The notes: generated by a model not told the origin, from the letters alone. Shown: positions 1 through 7,446, numbered from the stretch's first letter. The stretch: 20,240 bases of DNA from Candidatus Omnitrophica bacterium CG1_02_40_15 (GCA_001871815.1 MNVP01000041.1:1-20240); one strand, 5' to 3'. Numbers and translations: made by a program.

Positions 1-1
1 G

Positions 2-232
2 TATGGAAATGTAAATAAGCTATACCAGAGGCTGGACGAATGGATGAGGATGAGGCTGCGTTCATTCCTTGAGAAGAAAAGGGCGGTTACTCATCAGAAT
101 AAAAGGATAGGCAACTGGCAGCTTAAATCTCAAGGGCTTGTATTATTACAAGAGCTATTACCTATTCCATCCCCTGCAATGGGGCAACTAAAGAGGAAAG
201 CCGTATACTGGAAAACAGTCCGTACGGTTTGA
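2..232 (+). CDS. Group II intron reverse transcriptase/maturase, C-terminal end (partial)
   Basis: The reading frame is open from base 2 and ends with TGA at 230-232, so only the last 76 or so residues are present. They include LDEWMRMRLRSFLEKKRA, which resembles the basic segment near the C-terminus of intron-encoded maturases (typically L-D-x-W-I-R-x-R-L-R). No CxxC/HNH endonuclease domain follows, so this would be an endonuclease-less type. The key support is positional: the final codons and the stop lie inside a hairpin with the features of intron domain V, as expected for an intron ORF running to the end of domain IV. In the family the protein splices the intron RNA and reverse-transcribes it during mobility. 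The catalytic YADD part lies upstream of the window. The family call is by recognition, not alignment. Confidence 0.72.
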   Translation, partial: YGNVNKLYQRLDEWMRMRLRSFLEKKRAVTHQNKRIGNWQLKSQGLVLLQELLPIPSPAMGQLKRKAVYWKTVRTV

Positions 233-271
233 GGTAGGGGACAGAGATGAAAATTTCTTCCTACTCTATTT
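198..271 (+). ncRNA. Group II intron domains V and VI, 3' end of intron
   Basis: Domain V is at 198-230. An 8-bp basal stem (198-205 with 223-230) carries the AGC triad at 199-201. A small bulge (206 opposite 220-222 region) is followed by ACTG/CAGT closing a GAAAA loop at 211-215. Domain VI follows at 231-266: GAG and CTC at its base, TAGG/CCTA above, and AGAGAT (243-248) pairing with ATTTCT (253-258) around a GAAA tetraloop. A263 is the likely bulged branch-point adenosine, which puts the intron 3' end near 267-271. The exact splice site is inferred. Together with the adjoining maturase tail this is good evidence for an intron end just upstream of lysC. Confidence 0.7.
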
Positions 272-285
272 GCCTAAAAAACTAA

Positions 286-314
286 TGGATTATTTTTAGC
301 ATTTGTGGTAATAT
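286..314 (+). promoter_or_regulatory. Candidate promoter of lysC
   Basis: TGGATT (286-291) and TAATAT (309-314) are separated by 17 bases, close to a sigma-70 type -35/-10 pair. The expected start of transcription is near 321-323, at the lysC ATG, so the mRNA would have almost no leader. That agrees with the lack of a Shine-Dalgarno before this ATG. The -10 lies in TGTGGTAATAT, which also occurs upstream of ftsH at 14494-14504. Confidence 0.35.
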
Positions 315-322
315 TTATCGAT

Positions 323-1549
323 ATGGGAAAATCTTTGATTGTTCAAAAATACGGCGGTAGCTCTGTAGCGGATACAAACAGGATAAAGAATGTAGCGAAC
401 CGCATTGCGCGTTATAAAAAGCAAGGCCATAAGGTAGTGGTTGTGGTTTCTGCCTTAGGGGATACTACTGACGAACTTTTAGAATTGGCAGGTCAGATTA
501 CGGATAAGCCAAGCGACAGAGAGCTGGATATGCTTATATCTACAGGCGAACAAGTGTCTGTGGCGCTTCTCGCGATGGCTCTACATAAGATAGGTATAGA
601 TGCTATATCTTTTACAGGCCCGCAAGTAGGCATTATTACAGACTGCACTCATACAAAAGCCAAGATTCTTAAAATAAGCGCAGACAGGATCAGGGAACAG
701 GTTGAAAAAGGCAAGGTTGTTATAGTGGCTGGTTTTCAGGGCATGAATGCTGAACAAGAGATTACAACACTTGGCAGGGGCGGGTCAGACCTTACAGCTG
801 TTGCTATTGCAAAGACTCTTGGCGCAAATATGTGTGAGATATATACTGATGTGGAAGGCGTTTATACTGCTGACCCTAGGATTGTAAAAGACGCCAAGAA
901 ACTTTCCGTAATCAGCTATGAAGAAATGCTAGAGCTGGCTTCCCTGGGCGCGCAGGTAATGCAGGCAAGGTCTATGGAGGTTGCAAAAAAATATTCAGTC
1001 CCTTTGCATATAAGATCAAGCTTTACAGATAAAAAAGGAACAATTATTTCAAAGGAGGTTAAGTCAATGGAAGAGGTCCTTGTTAGCGGCGTAACTGCAA
1101 ATAAAGGCGAGGCAAAAGTAACTATCTGTGATGTGCCTGACAAACCAGGCATAGCAGCGGAAATATTTACAAATTTAGCCAAGCATGATATAAATGTAGA
1201 CATGATAATCCAGAATATAAGCAGGCGTGGCTACACAGATCTGTCTTTTACAGTTCCTACGGCTGAGCTTAATAAGACAAAGGATGTGGTGGCTAGAATA
1301 GTAAAGAATGTGAAAGCAGAGGGTGTGGTTTATAATAATGAGATTGCAAAAGTTTCAATAGTTGGCGTAGGTATGAAGACCCATTCAGGGGTTGCGGCAA
1401 AGATGTTTGGCGCGCTGGCTTCAAAAAAGATCAATATAGATATGATATCAACTTCTGAAATCAAGATATCGTGTGTGATAAATAAGAAATACGCAGACGA
1501 TGCAGTGCGGGCGCTGCATAAAGCGTTTGGGTTAAGTAAGAGACAGTAG
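323..1549 (+). CDS. lysC: Aspartate kinase (aspartokinase II type, alpha/beta)
   Basis: This enzyme phosphorylates L-aspartate with ATP, the first step towards lysine, threonine, methionine and diaminopimelate. The 408-residue protein has the N-terminal amino-acid kinase fold with KYGGSS at residues 9-14, TLGRGGSD at 149-156 and YTDVEGVYTADPR at 174-186. Two C-terminal ACT domains follow (about 260-400) and are the usual site of feedback control by end-product amino acids. I chose the ATG at 323 over the in-frame GTG at 305. The first places the kinase motif at the normal distance from the N-terminus and fits a leaderless transcript; the second would overlap the promoter -10. An internal start at codon 249 may give a separate regulatory subunit. 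The TAG stop directly abuts a palindromic element that begins at 1550. Length and motifs are normal for the family. Confidence 0.96.
   Translation: MGKSLIVQKYGGSSVADTNRIKNVANRIARYKKQGHKVVVVVSALGDTTDELLELAGQITDKPSDRELDMLISTGEQVSVALLAMALHKIGIDAISFTGPQVGIITDCTHTKAKILKISADRIREQVEKGKVVIVAGFQGMNAEQEITTLGRGGSDLTAVAIAKTLGANMCEIYTDVEGVYTADPRIVKDAKKLSVISYEEMLELASLGAQVMQARSMEVAKKYSVPLHIRSSFTDKKGTIISKEVKSMEEVLVSGVTANKGEAKVTICDVPDKPGIAAEIFTNLAKHDINVDMIIQNISRRGYTDLSFTVPTAELNKTKDVVARIVKNVKAEGVVYNNEIAKVSIVGVGMKTHSGVAAKMFGALASKKINIDMISTSEIKISCVINKKYADDAVRALHKAFGLSKRQ
1051..1069 (+). promoter_or_regulatory. Internal ribosome binding site and ATG for an aspartokinase beta subunit
   Basis: Inside lysC, AAAGGAGG (1051-1058) lies 8 bases before an in-frame ATG (1067-1069), codon 249. 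This is the strongest Shine-Dalgarno seen in the window. Translation from here gives 160 residues covering just the tandem ACT domains. Bacillus subtilis aspartokinase II is known to make its beta subunit this way, from an internal start in the same gene. Use of the site here is inferred. Confidence 0.6.
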
Positions 1550-1645
1550 TTCTCGACTGAGCTTTCGTAAAGGCTCTGAAGTCCGCTCGAACAATATTAT
1601 TCTTCGAGCGATCATGAGAATTATATATGCGAGCAAAGTCGAGAA
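1550..1645. repeat. Palindromic element, intergenic copy (lysC-cimA)
   Basis: The ends TTCTCGACT (1550-1558) and AGTCGAGAA (1637-1645) are perfect inverted repeats. Inside is a second inverted repeat, CGCTCGAA/TTCGAGCG with AT-rich centre, near 1588-1614. The element starts on the base after the lysC stop codon. Both its ends and its inner palindrome recur inside valS at 5211-5294. It has no T-tract, so it does not look like an ordinary intrinsic terminator. Confidence 0.85.
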
Positions 1646-1663
1646 GTTAAATCGGAGAATTTT

Positions 1664-3232
1664 ATGCGAGATATAAAGATTTATGATACTACATTGAGAG
1701 ACGGGTCGCAGGGAGAAGGTATTTCTTTTTCTGTGATGGATAAGGTTAAGATTGCAAAAAAATTAGACAAGTTCGGAGTCCATTATATAGAAGGCGGATG
1801 GCCTGGCTCGAATCCAAAGGATATGGAATTTTTCAAACAGGCCAGAAAAATTAAATTCAAGAATTCTAAGCTTGTTGCATTCGGCAGCACAAGGCGCCCA
1901 AAGATCAATCCTTCAGACGACGAAAACCTAAAAGCCATTGTAAAATCAGGCGCAAGGTTAGCTGCTGTATTTGGCAAGACATGGGATATGCATGTGACAG
2001 ATATTCTTAAGGTGTCTTTGCAGGAAAATTTGAGGATGATTAAGGACACTGTAGAATTCCTTAAGTCCAAAAATATTTATGTATTTTATGACGCAGAACA
2101 TTTTTTTGACGGATATACACGGAATAAAAATTACGCCTTGGAGACCCTGCATTCAGCTATAAGCGCGGGGTGCGATGTAGTTGTTTTATGCGACACAAAC
2201 GGCGGTATGCTTACTCATGAATTAGGGACTATTGTCAGGGCGATTTCCAGCGAATGCCATGCTGTTACCCTGGGTATCCATGCGCATAATGATGGCGGCC
2301 TGGCTGTTGCGAATACTTTAGCTGCAGTTGAGGCAGGCGCAAGCGTTGCGCAAGGCACGATAAATGGTTATGGCGAAAGATGTGGTAATGGAGATTTGTG
2401 CGGCATTATCCCAAACCTTCAATTGAAGATGGGATATAAATGTTGTTCTGAATCTAAGTTGAAAAAACTGACAGAGGTATCTAAATATATAAGCGAGATT
2501 TCAAATATGAGGCCTCAGGATAACCAGCCTTTTGTTGGAAGGAGCGCTTTTGCGCACAAAGGTGGAGTTCATATTAACGCAGTTATGAAAAACTCGGCGT
2601 CTTACGAACACGTAATGCCTGAAAAGGTGGGAAATCATAGGAGGATACTTATTTCTGAATTGTCGGGCAAGACCAGTATTATTCTAAAAGCAAAAGAGAT
2701 GGAATTGGACCTCACAAAGGATGACCCCAAGACAAAAAGGATATTAAGGTTGATCCAATCTATGGAGAATCAGGGGTATTATTTTGAAGCTGCTGATGGG
2801 TCTTTTGAGCTTTTGATGAAAAAAGTGTTGAAAAAATATAAGCCGTGTTTCACGCTGGAAGGCTTTAAAGTCAGCATTGAAAAAAGAGAAGATGATATAC
2901 TGATTTCAGAGGCTATTATCAAGCTGAATGTGAATAAAAAAGAAGAGCATACTGCGGCAATAGGAGATGGGCCTGTAAACGCTTTGGACAATGCATTGCG
3001 CAAGGCTTTGGCAAAATTTTACCCCACGCTTTCAAAGATGCATCTCTCTGATTTCAAGGTAAGGGTGCTGGATGAAAAAGCAGGCACTGCTGCCAAGGTA
3101 AGAGTCATTATTCAATCAGAGGATGAAAATAGCTCATGGGGCACTGTCGGGGTTTCTGAGAATATAATAGAAGCAAGCTGGCAGGCTCTTGTGGATAGCG
3201 TGGAATATAAATTATTAAAGGATAAAGCTTAG
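1664..3232 (+). CDS. cimA: (R)-citramalate synthase (CimA-type)
   Basis: This enzyme condenses pyruvate and acetyl-CoA to (R)-citramalate, the entry to isoleucine synthesis that bypasses threonine. The 522-residue protein opens with an HMGL-like TIM barrel carrying DTTLRDGSQ at residues 8-16 and the metal-binding HAHND at 206-210. GTINGYGERCGN follows, and the C-terminal third is the LeuA-type regulatory domain. The motif layout and length fit the DUF-like CimA family (TIGR00977 type) better than isopropylmalate synthase or homocitrate synthase, but substrate choice cannot be proven from sequence alone. A weak GGAG lies about 8 bases before the ATG. The TAG stop at 3230-3232 shares two bases with the first heptad of the repeat that follows. 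Its neighbour lysC feeds the aspartate-family pathway. Confidence 0.88.
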   Translation: MRDIKIYDTTLRDGSQGEGISFSVMDKVKIAKKLDKFGVHYIEGGWPGSNPKDMEFFKQARKIKFKNSKLVAFGSTRRPKINPSDDENLKAIVKSGARLAAVFGKTWDMHVTDILKVSLQENLRMIKDTVEFLKSKNIYVFYDAEHFFDGYTRNKNYALETLHSAISAGCDVVVLCDTNGGMLTHELGTIVRAISSECHAVTLGIHAHNDGGLAVANTLAAVEAGASVAQGTINGYGERCGNGDLCGIIPNLQLKMGYKCCSESKLKKLTEVSKYISEISNMRPQDNQPFVGRSAFAHKGGVHINAVMKNSASYEHVMPEKVGNHRRILISELSGKTSIILKAKEMELDLTKDDPKTKRILRLIQSMENQGYYFEAADGSFELLMKKVLKKYKPCFTLEGFKVSIEKREDDILISEAIIKLNVNKKEEHTAAIGDGPVNALDNALRKALAKFYPTLSKMHLSDFKVRVLDEKAGTAAKVRVIIQSEDENSSWGTVGVSENIIEASWQALVDSVEYKLLKDKA

Positions 3233-3304
3233 CGTATAGCGTTTAGCGGATAGCGCATAGGAAATCTGACTATTCTATACGCTAAACGCTCTCCGCTATA
3301 CGCT
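3231..3304. repeat. Heptanucleotide inverted repeat (AGCGNNT family), cimA-valS
   Basis: Four forward heptads AGCGTAT, AGCGTTT, AGCGGAT, AGCGCAT occupy 3231-3258. Four inverted heptads ATACGCT, AAACGCT, CTCCGCT, ATACGCT occupy 3277-3304. When folded, the AGCG cores always pair while the last three bases of each unit pair only in part. The same AGCGNNT heptads occur in tandem inside valS at 5459-5486. Confidence 0.9.
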
Positions 3305-3323
3305 ATAATAATAAGCCCCAGCC

Positions 3324-6203
3324 ATGAAAGAAATACCTCCAAGATATAATCCAAAAGATCACGAAAAGTCTATCTATTCTAAATGGGAAAATAGCAGGCT
3401 TTTTCATGCAGAGCCTGATCGTTCCAAGAAACCTTTTACCATAGCGATTCCCCCTCCCAATATTACAGGAATTCTTCATATGGGCCATGCGTTGAATAAT
3501 ACATTGCAGGATATTCTTATAAGATGGAAAAGGATGCAGGGATCTGCGAGTTTATGGGTGCCTGGCACGGACCATGCCGGAATAGCTACGCAAAATGTTG
3601 TAGAAAGAAATTTGCGTGAAAGAGGCATAACCAGGCAAGAACTTGGAAGGGGAAAATTTGTAGAAGAGGCATGGAAATGGAGAGAGAAATATGGGAATAC
3701 TATTATCATGCAGCTTAAAAGACTGGGCGCCTCATGCGACTGGGAGAGAACGCGTTTTACCATGGACAAAGGCCTTTCAGAAGCAGTTTTGGAAGCATTT
3801 GTCCAGCTTTATAATAAAGGTTTGATCTACAGAGGTAACTATATAATCAATTGGTGCCCCAGATGCCAGACAGCTCTTTCTGACGAAGAAGCACCACATC
3901 AGGACATAGAAGGAAAATTATATTACATTCTATATCCATTTGCAGAATTGCGACCGAAGGAAGTCTCGAGCGAAGTCGAGGGACGGACGACGAACGACGA
4001 ACGACGAACGACGAACAAAGGGAGTCAGGGAATAATTGTGGCGACCACCAGGCCGGAGACCATGCTTGGAGATGTAGTAGTGGCTGTGAATCCGAAAGAC
4101 AAAAGATATAAGAAATTGGTAGGCAGAAAACTCATATTGCCCCTTACGGAAAGAGAGATAGAAATAATAACGGACGATTTTGTGGATAAAAAATTCGGCA
4201 CAGGCGCTGTAAAAATTACACCTGCCCATGACCATGATGATTACGAGATGGCGAAACGCCATAATCTGGAACCTATAACTATTATGGGGCCTGACGGAAG
4301 GATGAATGAAAATTCAGGCAGGTTTAATGGCCTGGATAGATTTGAGGCTAGAAAGTTAATACTAACTGAACTTGAAGAAAAGAAATTATTAATAAAAATA
4401 GAAAAATATGACCACGCAGTAGGGCATTGTTACAGGTGCCATACTGTGATAGAGCCGTATCTATCTTTGCAGTGGTTTGTGAAAATGTTGCCATTGGCAG
4501 AACCTGCAATAGAAGCGGTCAGAAGCGGAAAAATTAAATTCCATCCGAAAAGATGGACAAAGGTTTATCTGAATTGGATGGAGAATATAAAAGACTGGTG
4601 CATCTCAAGGCAGATATGGTGGGGGCATCGTTTGCCTGTTTACTATTGTCAGAATTGTATTACGAACGACGAACGACAAACGACGAATGACAAGCATGGC
4701 GTAATAGTATCTAAGATTAAACCCGATAATTGTCCTGTATGCGGAGGCACAGATTTGAGGCAGGATGAAGACGTGCTGGATACATGGTTCTCGTCTTGGC
4801 TGTGGCCATTTTCAACTCTTGGCTGGCCTGAAAAAACAAAAGACCTGAAGTATTTTTACCCAACCTCTGTTTTGGTAACCGCGCCTGAGATATTATTTTT
4901 CTGGGTCGCAAGAATGATTATGTCAGGTTTGGAATTTGCGGGCGAAATACCTTTCAGCGATGTCTATATACACGGGACCGTCAGGGATGCAACAGGCAAG
5001 AAGATGTCAAAATCTCTGGGCAATGTAATAGACCCATTGGAGATAATAGACGGATTTGGCGCAGATGCTTTAAGGTTTAGTATTATAGCCATAACAGCTA
5101 CTGGCCAGGATGTTTTCTTATCAAAAGAAAAATTTGAGATAGGCAGGAATTTTGCGAATAAGATATGGAATGCATCAAGGTTCGTTCTAATGAATATTGC
5201 TCAAGAGAACTTCTCGACTCGGCCTGTGGCTTCGCTCGAAGAATATATGAAAGATAATATTGTTCGAGCGAGGGGCGAAGCCCCGAGTCGAGAACTATCT
5301 ATGGCTGACAGATGGATATTGAGCAGATTGAATAGAACCATAGAGTCTGTGACTAAGGCATTGAAGAATTATAAATTCAATGAGGCAGAGAGTTTGGCGT
5401 ACGATTTTTTCTGGCATGATTTTTGCGACTGGTACGTAGAAATGGTTAAGCCGATAATAGCGGATAGCGTAGAGCGTATAGCGGATAGAAAGAAAATGAC
5501 AGAAAAAATATTGCTGTATGTTCTTGAGGATTCCTTAAAACTTCTGCATCCGTTTATGCCGTTTGTGACAGAGGCAATATGGCAGAATATGAAGCCCATC
5601 CAGACTTCTTTGGGCGGAATACTGAGCGGTCATAACTCATCTGTTCACTCTGACCGCGAATGTATAAAAGAAAGAGAAAGCATAATGATTGCGGCGTGGC
5701 CTGAAGCAGACAAGCATTATATAGATAAAAAAATAGAGGCCGATATAGAAGTAGTAAAAAATATTATAGTCAATATAAGAAATATCCGGTCTGATATGAA
5801 TATAGCTTATTCTAAAAAATTGACAGCAGGGCTTGCGCCATTAAAACAGGGAGTTGGTTCTGTAGTATCTAATAACGCGGAATGCATAAAAAATCTAGCT
5901 CATCTTGAGAAATTGACAATAGATGAAAATTTCATAAGGCCGAAGAGCTCTCTCAGCGCTGTTACAGAAGAGTTCAATATATTTATTCCTCTGGAGGGGG
6001 TAATAGACGTGGCAGCGGAAAAGGCCAGGCTGGTAAAGAAGCAGGATTTATTAAAACAACAGATTGTGTTTACAGAAAAGAAATTGAAGGATAAGAATTT
6101 TATGGATCACGCGCCTGAAAACATAGTAGCGCTAGAGCAGGAAAAGGCTGAGAAATTTAAAGAGCAAATCAGGAGATTAGAAGAAACAATAAAGGCATTG
6201 TAG
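3324..6203 (+). CDS. valS: Valyl-tRNA synthetase with in-frame repeat insertions
   Basis: This enzyme charges tRNA-Val with valine and edits mischarged threonine. The 959-residue class I synthetase has HMGH (HIGH signature) at residues 52-55, the editing-domain motif ATTRPETMLGD at about 239-249, DVLDTWFSS before the second half of the Rossmann fold, and KMSKS at 560-564. The C-terminus is the valine-specific coiled coil. No Shine-Dalgarno is visible before the ATG. The gene is odd in carrying five repeat-derived segments in frame: residues about 211-235 and 446-457 (ACGACGA-type heptads), 630-657 (84-base palindromic element), 712-722 (AGCGNNT heptads) and about 768-778 (short palindrome). 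All fall between conserved blocks, so the enzyme is probably functional. The TAG stop lies inside a perfect palindrome. Confidence 0.97.
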   Translation: MKEIPPRYNPKDHEKSIYSKWENSRLFHAEPDRSKKPFTIAIPPPNITGILHMGHALNNTLQDILIRWKRMQGSASLWVPGTDHAGIATQNVVERNLRERGITRQELGRGKFVEEAWKWREKYGNTIIMQLKRLGASCDWERTRFTMDKGLSEAVLEAFVQLYNKGLIYRGNYIINWCPRCQTALSDEEAPHQDIEGKLYYILYPFAELRPKEVSSEVEGRTTNDERRTTNKGSQGIIVATTRPETMLGDVVVAVNPKDKRYKKLVGRKLILPLTEREIEIITDDFVDKKFGTGAVKITPAHDHDDYEMAKRHNLEPITIMGPDGRMNENSGRFNGLDRFEARKLILTELEEKKLLIKIEKYDHAVGHCYRCHTVIEPYLSLQWFVKMLPLAEPAIEAVRSGKIKFHPKRWTKVYLNWMENIKDWCISRQIWWGHRLPVYYCQNCITNDERQTTNDKHGVIVSKIKPDNCPVCGGTDLRQDEDVLDTWFSSWLWPFSTLGWPEKTKDLKYFYPTSVLVTAPEILFFWVARMIMSGLEFAGEIPFSDVYIHGTVRDATGKKMSKSLGNVIDPLEIIDGFGADALRFSIIAITATGQDVFLSKEKFEIGRNFANKIWNASRFVLMNIAQENFSTRPVASLEEYMKDNIVRARGEAPSRELSMADRWILSRLNRTIESVTKALKNYKFNEAESLAYDFFWHDFCDWYVEMVKPIIADSVERIADRKKMTEKILLYVLEDSLKLLHPFMPFVTEAIWQNMKPIQTSLGGILSGHNSSVHSDRECIKERESIMIAAWPEADKHYIDKKIEADIEVVKNIIVNIRNIRSDMNIAYSKKLTAGLAPLKQGVGSVVSNNAECIKNLAHLEKLTIDENFIRPKSSLSAVTEEFNIFIPLEGVIDVAAEKARLVKKQDLLKQQIVFTEKKLKDKNFMDHAPENIVALEQEKAEKFKEQIRRLEETIKAL
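3987..4014. repeat. Tandem heptanucleotide repeat ACGACGA x4 inside valS
   Basis: Four exact copies of ACGACGA run from 3987 to 4014. The preceding CTCGAGCGAAGTCGAGGG (3965-3982) looks like another repeat fragment. Together they encode about 25 extra residues, including TTNDERRTTN, just before the ATTRPETMLGD editing motif. A degenerate second array lies at 4662-4689. Confidence 0.9.
4662..4689. repeat. Degenerate heptanucleotide repeat (ACGAACG family) inside valS
   Basis: Units ACGAACG, ACGAACG, ACAAACG, ACGAATG are in tandem and encode TNDERQTTND at residues 447-456. The array lies between two cysteine pairs (YYCQNC and CPVC), in what should be a loop. It belongs to the same family as the array at 3987-4014 but has diverged. 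Confidence 0.82.
5211..5294. repeat. Palindromic element inserted in frame in valS
   Basis: It has the same terminal inverted repeats as the lysC-cimA copy: TTCTCGACT (5211-5219) and AGTCGAGAA (5286-5294). Inside is a longer stem CGCTCGAA-x-AATAT/ATATT-x-TTCGAGCG, followed by the small hairpin GGGGCGAAGCCCC (5272-5284). The length is 84 bases, exactly 28 codons, and the element begins on a codon boundary (residue 630), adding 28 residues without a stop or frameshift. This resembles the behaviour of Rickettsia palindromic elements, though sequence relation to them is not claimed. Confidence 0.85.
5459..5486. repeat. Tandem heptanucleotide repeat (AGCGNNT family) inside valS
   Basis: AGCGGAT, AGCGTAG, AGCGTAT and AGCGGAT run in tandem and encode most of IADSVERIADR (712-722). 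This is the linker between the conserved DWYVEMVKP segment and the helix leading to LHPFMPFVTE. It is the same heptad family as the large inverted repeat before valS at 3231-3304. Confidence 0.85.
5626..5657. repeat. Short palindrome inside valS
   Basis: GCGGTCA (5626-5632) and TGACCGC (5651-5657) form a 7-bp stem around an 18-base loop. It encodes part of a non-conserved loop (SGHNSSVHSDRE) before the conserved IMIAAWPE segment. Its loop has TTCACTC, also seen in the palindrome before pdxJ. Confidence 0.6.
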
Positions 6204-6228
6204 GGAACGGTTTCAAACCGTTCCCTAC
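6200..6228. repeat. Perfect palindrome GTAGGGAACGG...CCGTTCCCTAC, valS-nadC
   Basis: Two 14-base arms (6200-6213 and 6215-6228) are exactly complementary around a single C. The valS stop codon TAG (6201-6203) is part of the left arm. The right end CCGTTCCCTAC recurs after acpS at 19697-19707. The outer GTAG/CTAC recalls the tetranucleotide of REP elements moved by RAYT transposases, but no such transposase is in the window. Confidence 0.9.
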
Positions 6229-6243
6229 AGATAGGCGGTTAAA

Positions 6244-7104
6244 ATGAAATTAACCAAAGAAAAAGTATATCCAATAATTATAAGCGCTTTAAAAGAAGAT
6301 ATCGGTTCCGGGGATATTACAAGCGCAATCATTTTTGAAAAGGACATTATTTTATTGGCGCATATTACAGCAAAAGAAGAATGCGTTTTAGCCGGTATAG
6401 ATGTTGCAAAATGGGTTTTTGATGCAGTTGATGAAAAGATAGCATTTACAGCTTTATATAAGGATGGTGACAGGGTTAAAAAAAATAAAAGGGTCATATC
6501 AGTAAGAGGCTCTGCAAAAAATATATTGTCAGCCGAGAGGACTGCCTTAAATTTTTTGGGGCATCTTTCCGGCGTAGCGACGCTTACTGCTGAGTTTGCG
6601 AAAGAAGTAAAAGGCACAGCCGCAAAGATATACGATACCAGAAAGACAAATCCTGGTTTGAGAGAAATGGAGAAATACGCTGTTGGCGCAGGGGGAGGGT
6701 TTAATTTCAGGATTGGCCTATGGGACGGAGTAATGATAAAAGATAATCATTTGAGAGCATTAAGAGAAAACGCTATAAAAGAATCAGTTTCTGTATTCAA
6801 AGGCAGGGGGTATAAAAATATTGAAGTTGAGGTGGAAAATATTGCAGAGTTTGAAGATGCACTGGATGCAGGCGCGAATATAATTATGCTGGATAATATG
6901 AAGACCGAAGATATTAAAAAGGCAGTGAAGCTTAAGAATACCAAAGATAAAGGCCGGTTTAAACAGGTAATTCTGGAAGCTTCTGGCGGAGTCAGCCTGA
7001 AGAATGTAAGAAAGATTGCTAAAACAGGAGTTGACAGAATTTCAATAGGCAAACTCACCCACTCGGCTCCTTCAATAGATTTTTCGTTGGAGATTTGTAA
7101 GTAG
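6244..7104 (+). CDS. nadC: Nicotinate-nucleotide pyrophosphorylase (quinolinate phosphoribosyltransferase)
   Basis: This enzyme converts quinolinate and PRPP to nicotinate mononucleotide, CO2 and pyrophosphate, the last step in making the NAD ring de novo. The 286-residue protein shows the full NadC pattern: EDIGSGDIT near residue 18, TARTALN-like AERTALNFLGHLSG, YDTRKTNPGLREMEKYAV, GGGFNFRIGLWDGVMIKDNH, EVEVENIAE, IMLDNM and the phosphate-binding EASGGV and SIG near the end. Length is typical. NadA and NadB are not in the window. The ATG follows the palindrome at 6200-6228 by 15 bases, with only a poor AGGCGG ribosome site before it. A 444-base stretch of inverted repeats separates it from uvrB. 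Confidence 0.95.
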   Translation: MKLTKEKVYPIIISALKEDIGSGDITSAIIFEKDIILLAHITAKEECVLAGIDVAKWVFDAVDEKIAFTALYKDGDRVKKNKRVISVRGSAKNILSAERTALNFLGHLSGVATLTAEFAKEVKGTAAKIYDTRKTNPGLREMEKYAVGAGGGFNFRIGLWDGVMIKDNHLRALRENAIKESVSVFKGRGYKNIEVEVENIAEFEDALDAGANIIMLDNMKTEDIKKAVKLKNTKDKGRFKQVILEASGGVSLKNVRKIAKTGVDRISIGKLTHSAPSIDFSLEICK

Positions 7105-7383
7105 GTACTATTACAGGCCTCTGGCTGGCCTAAAGAAAAGCCTCGTCGATTCGAGCGGGCACGGTGTCCTGTGCAAGCTGGGACCGTTCGGCACGAAATA
7201 ATTTTGCCGTCCGCTACGGTTTACAGCTCGTTTCTCTGTCGACTATCGCATTGTCACTCGACCGAAACTCGCTGTAATTCCTTGCGGACATTTGCCAAAA
7301 TTTTTCTAATGTGCCTCAGGTCCCAGCTTGCACAGGACGAGCGACCCTTCGACAGGCTCAGGGTTCTTAGTCCCGAGCGAAGC

Positions 7384-7409
7384 CCCGCCCTTTGTAATCA
7401 AAGGGCGGG
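7384..7409. repeat. CCCGCCCTTT hairpin, copy 1
   Basis: CCCGCCCTTTG (7384-7394) pairs with CAAAGGGCGGG (7399-7409) around TAAT. It is flanked by CGAAGC on the left and GATGAAG on the right, as are the copies at 7447-7472 and, with changes, 17337-17382. Confidence 0.9.
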
Positions 7410-7446
7410 ATGAAGCCGAGGGACGAGAATCGGCGCGGAGCGAAGC

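Noticed and set aside
305..322. GTG at 305 as the lysC start
   Set aside because: It overlaps the likely -10 box and has no Shine-Dalgarno; the ATG at 323 gives the normal distance to KYGGSS.
3231..4689. CRISPR array
   Set aside because: The repeats are 7 bases with no unique spacers, and no cas genes are present.
6200..6228. Rho-independent terminators at the palindromes
   Set aside because: None of the stems is followed by a run of T; several are in the middle of gene clusters or coding sequence. They are recorded as repeats.
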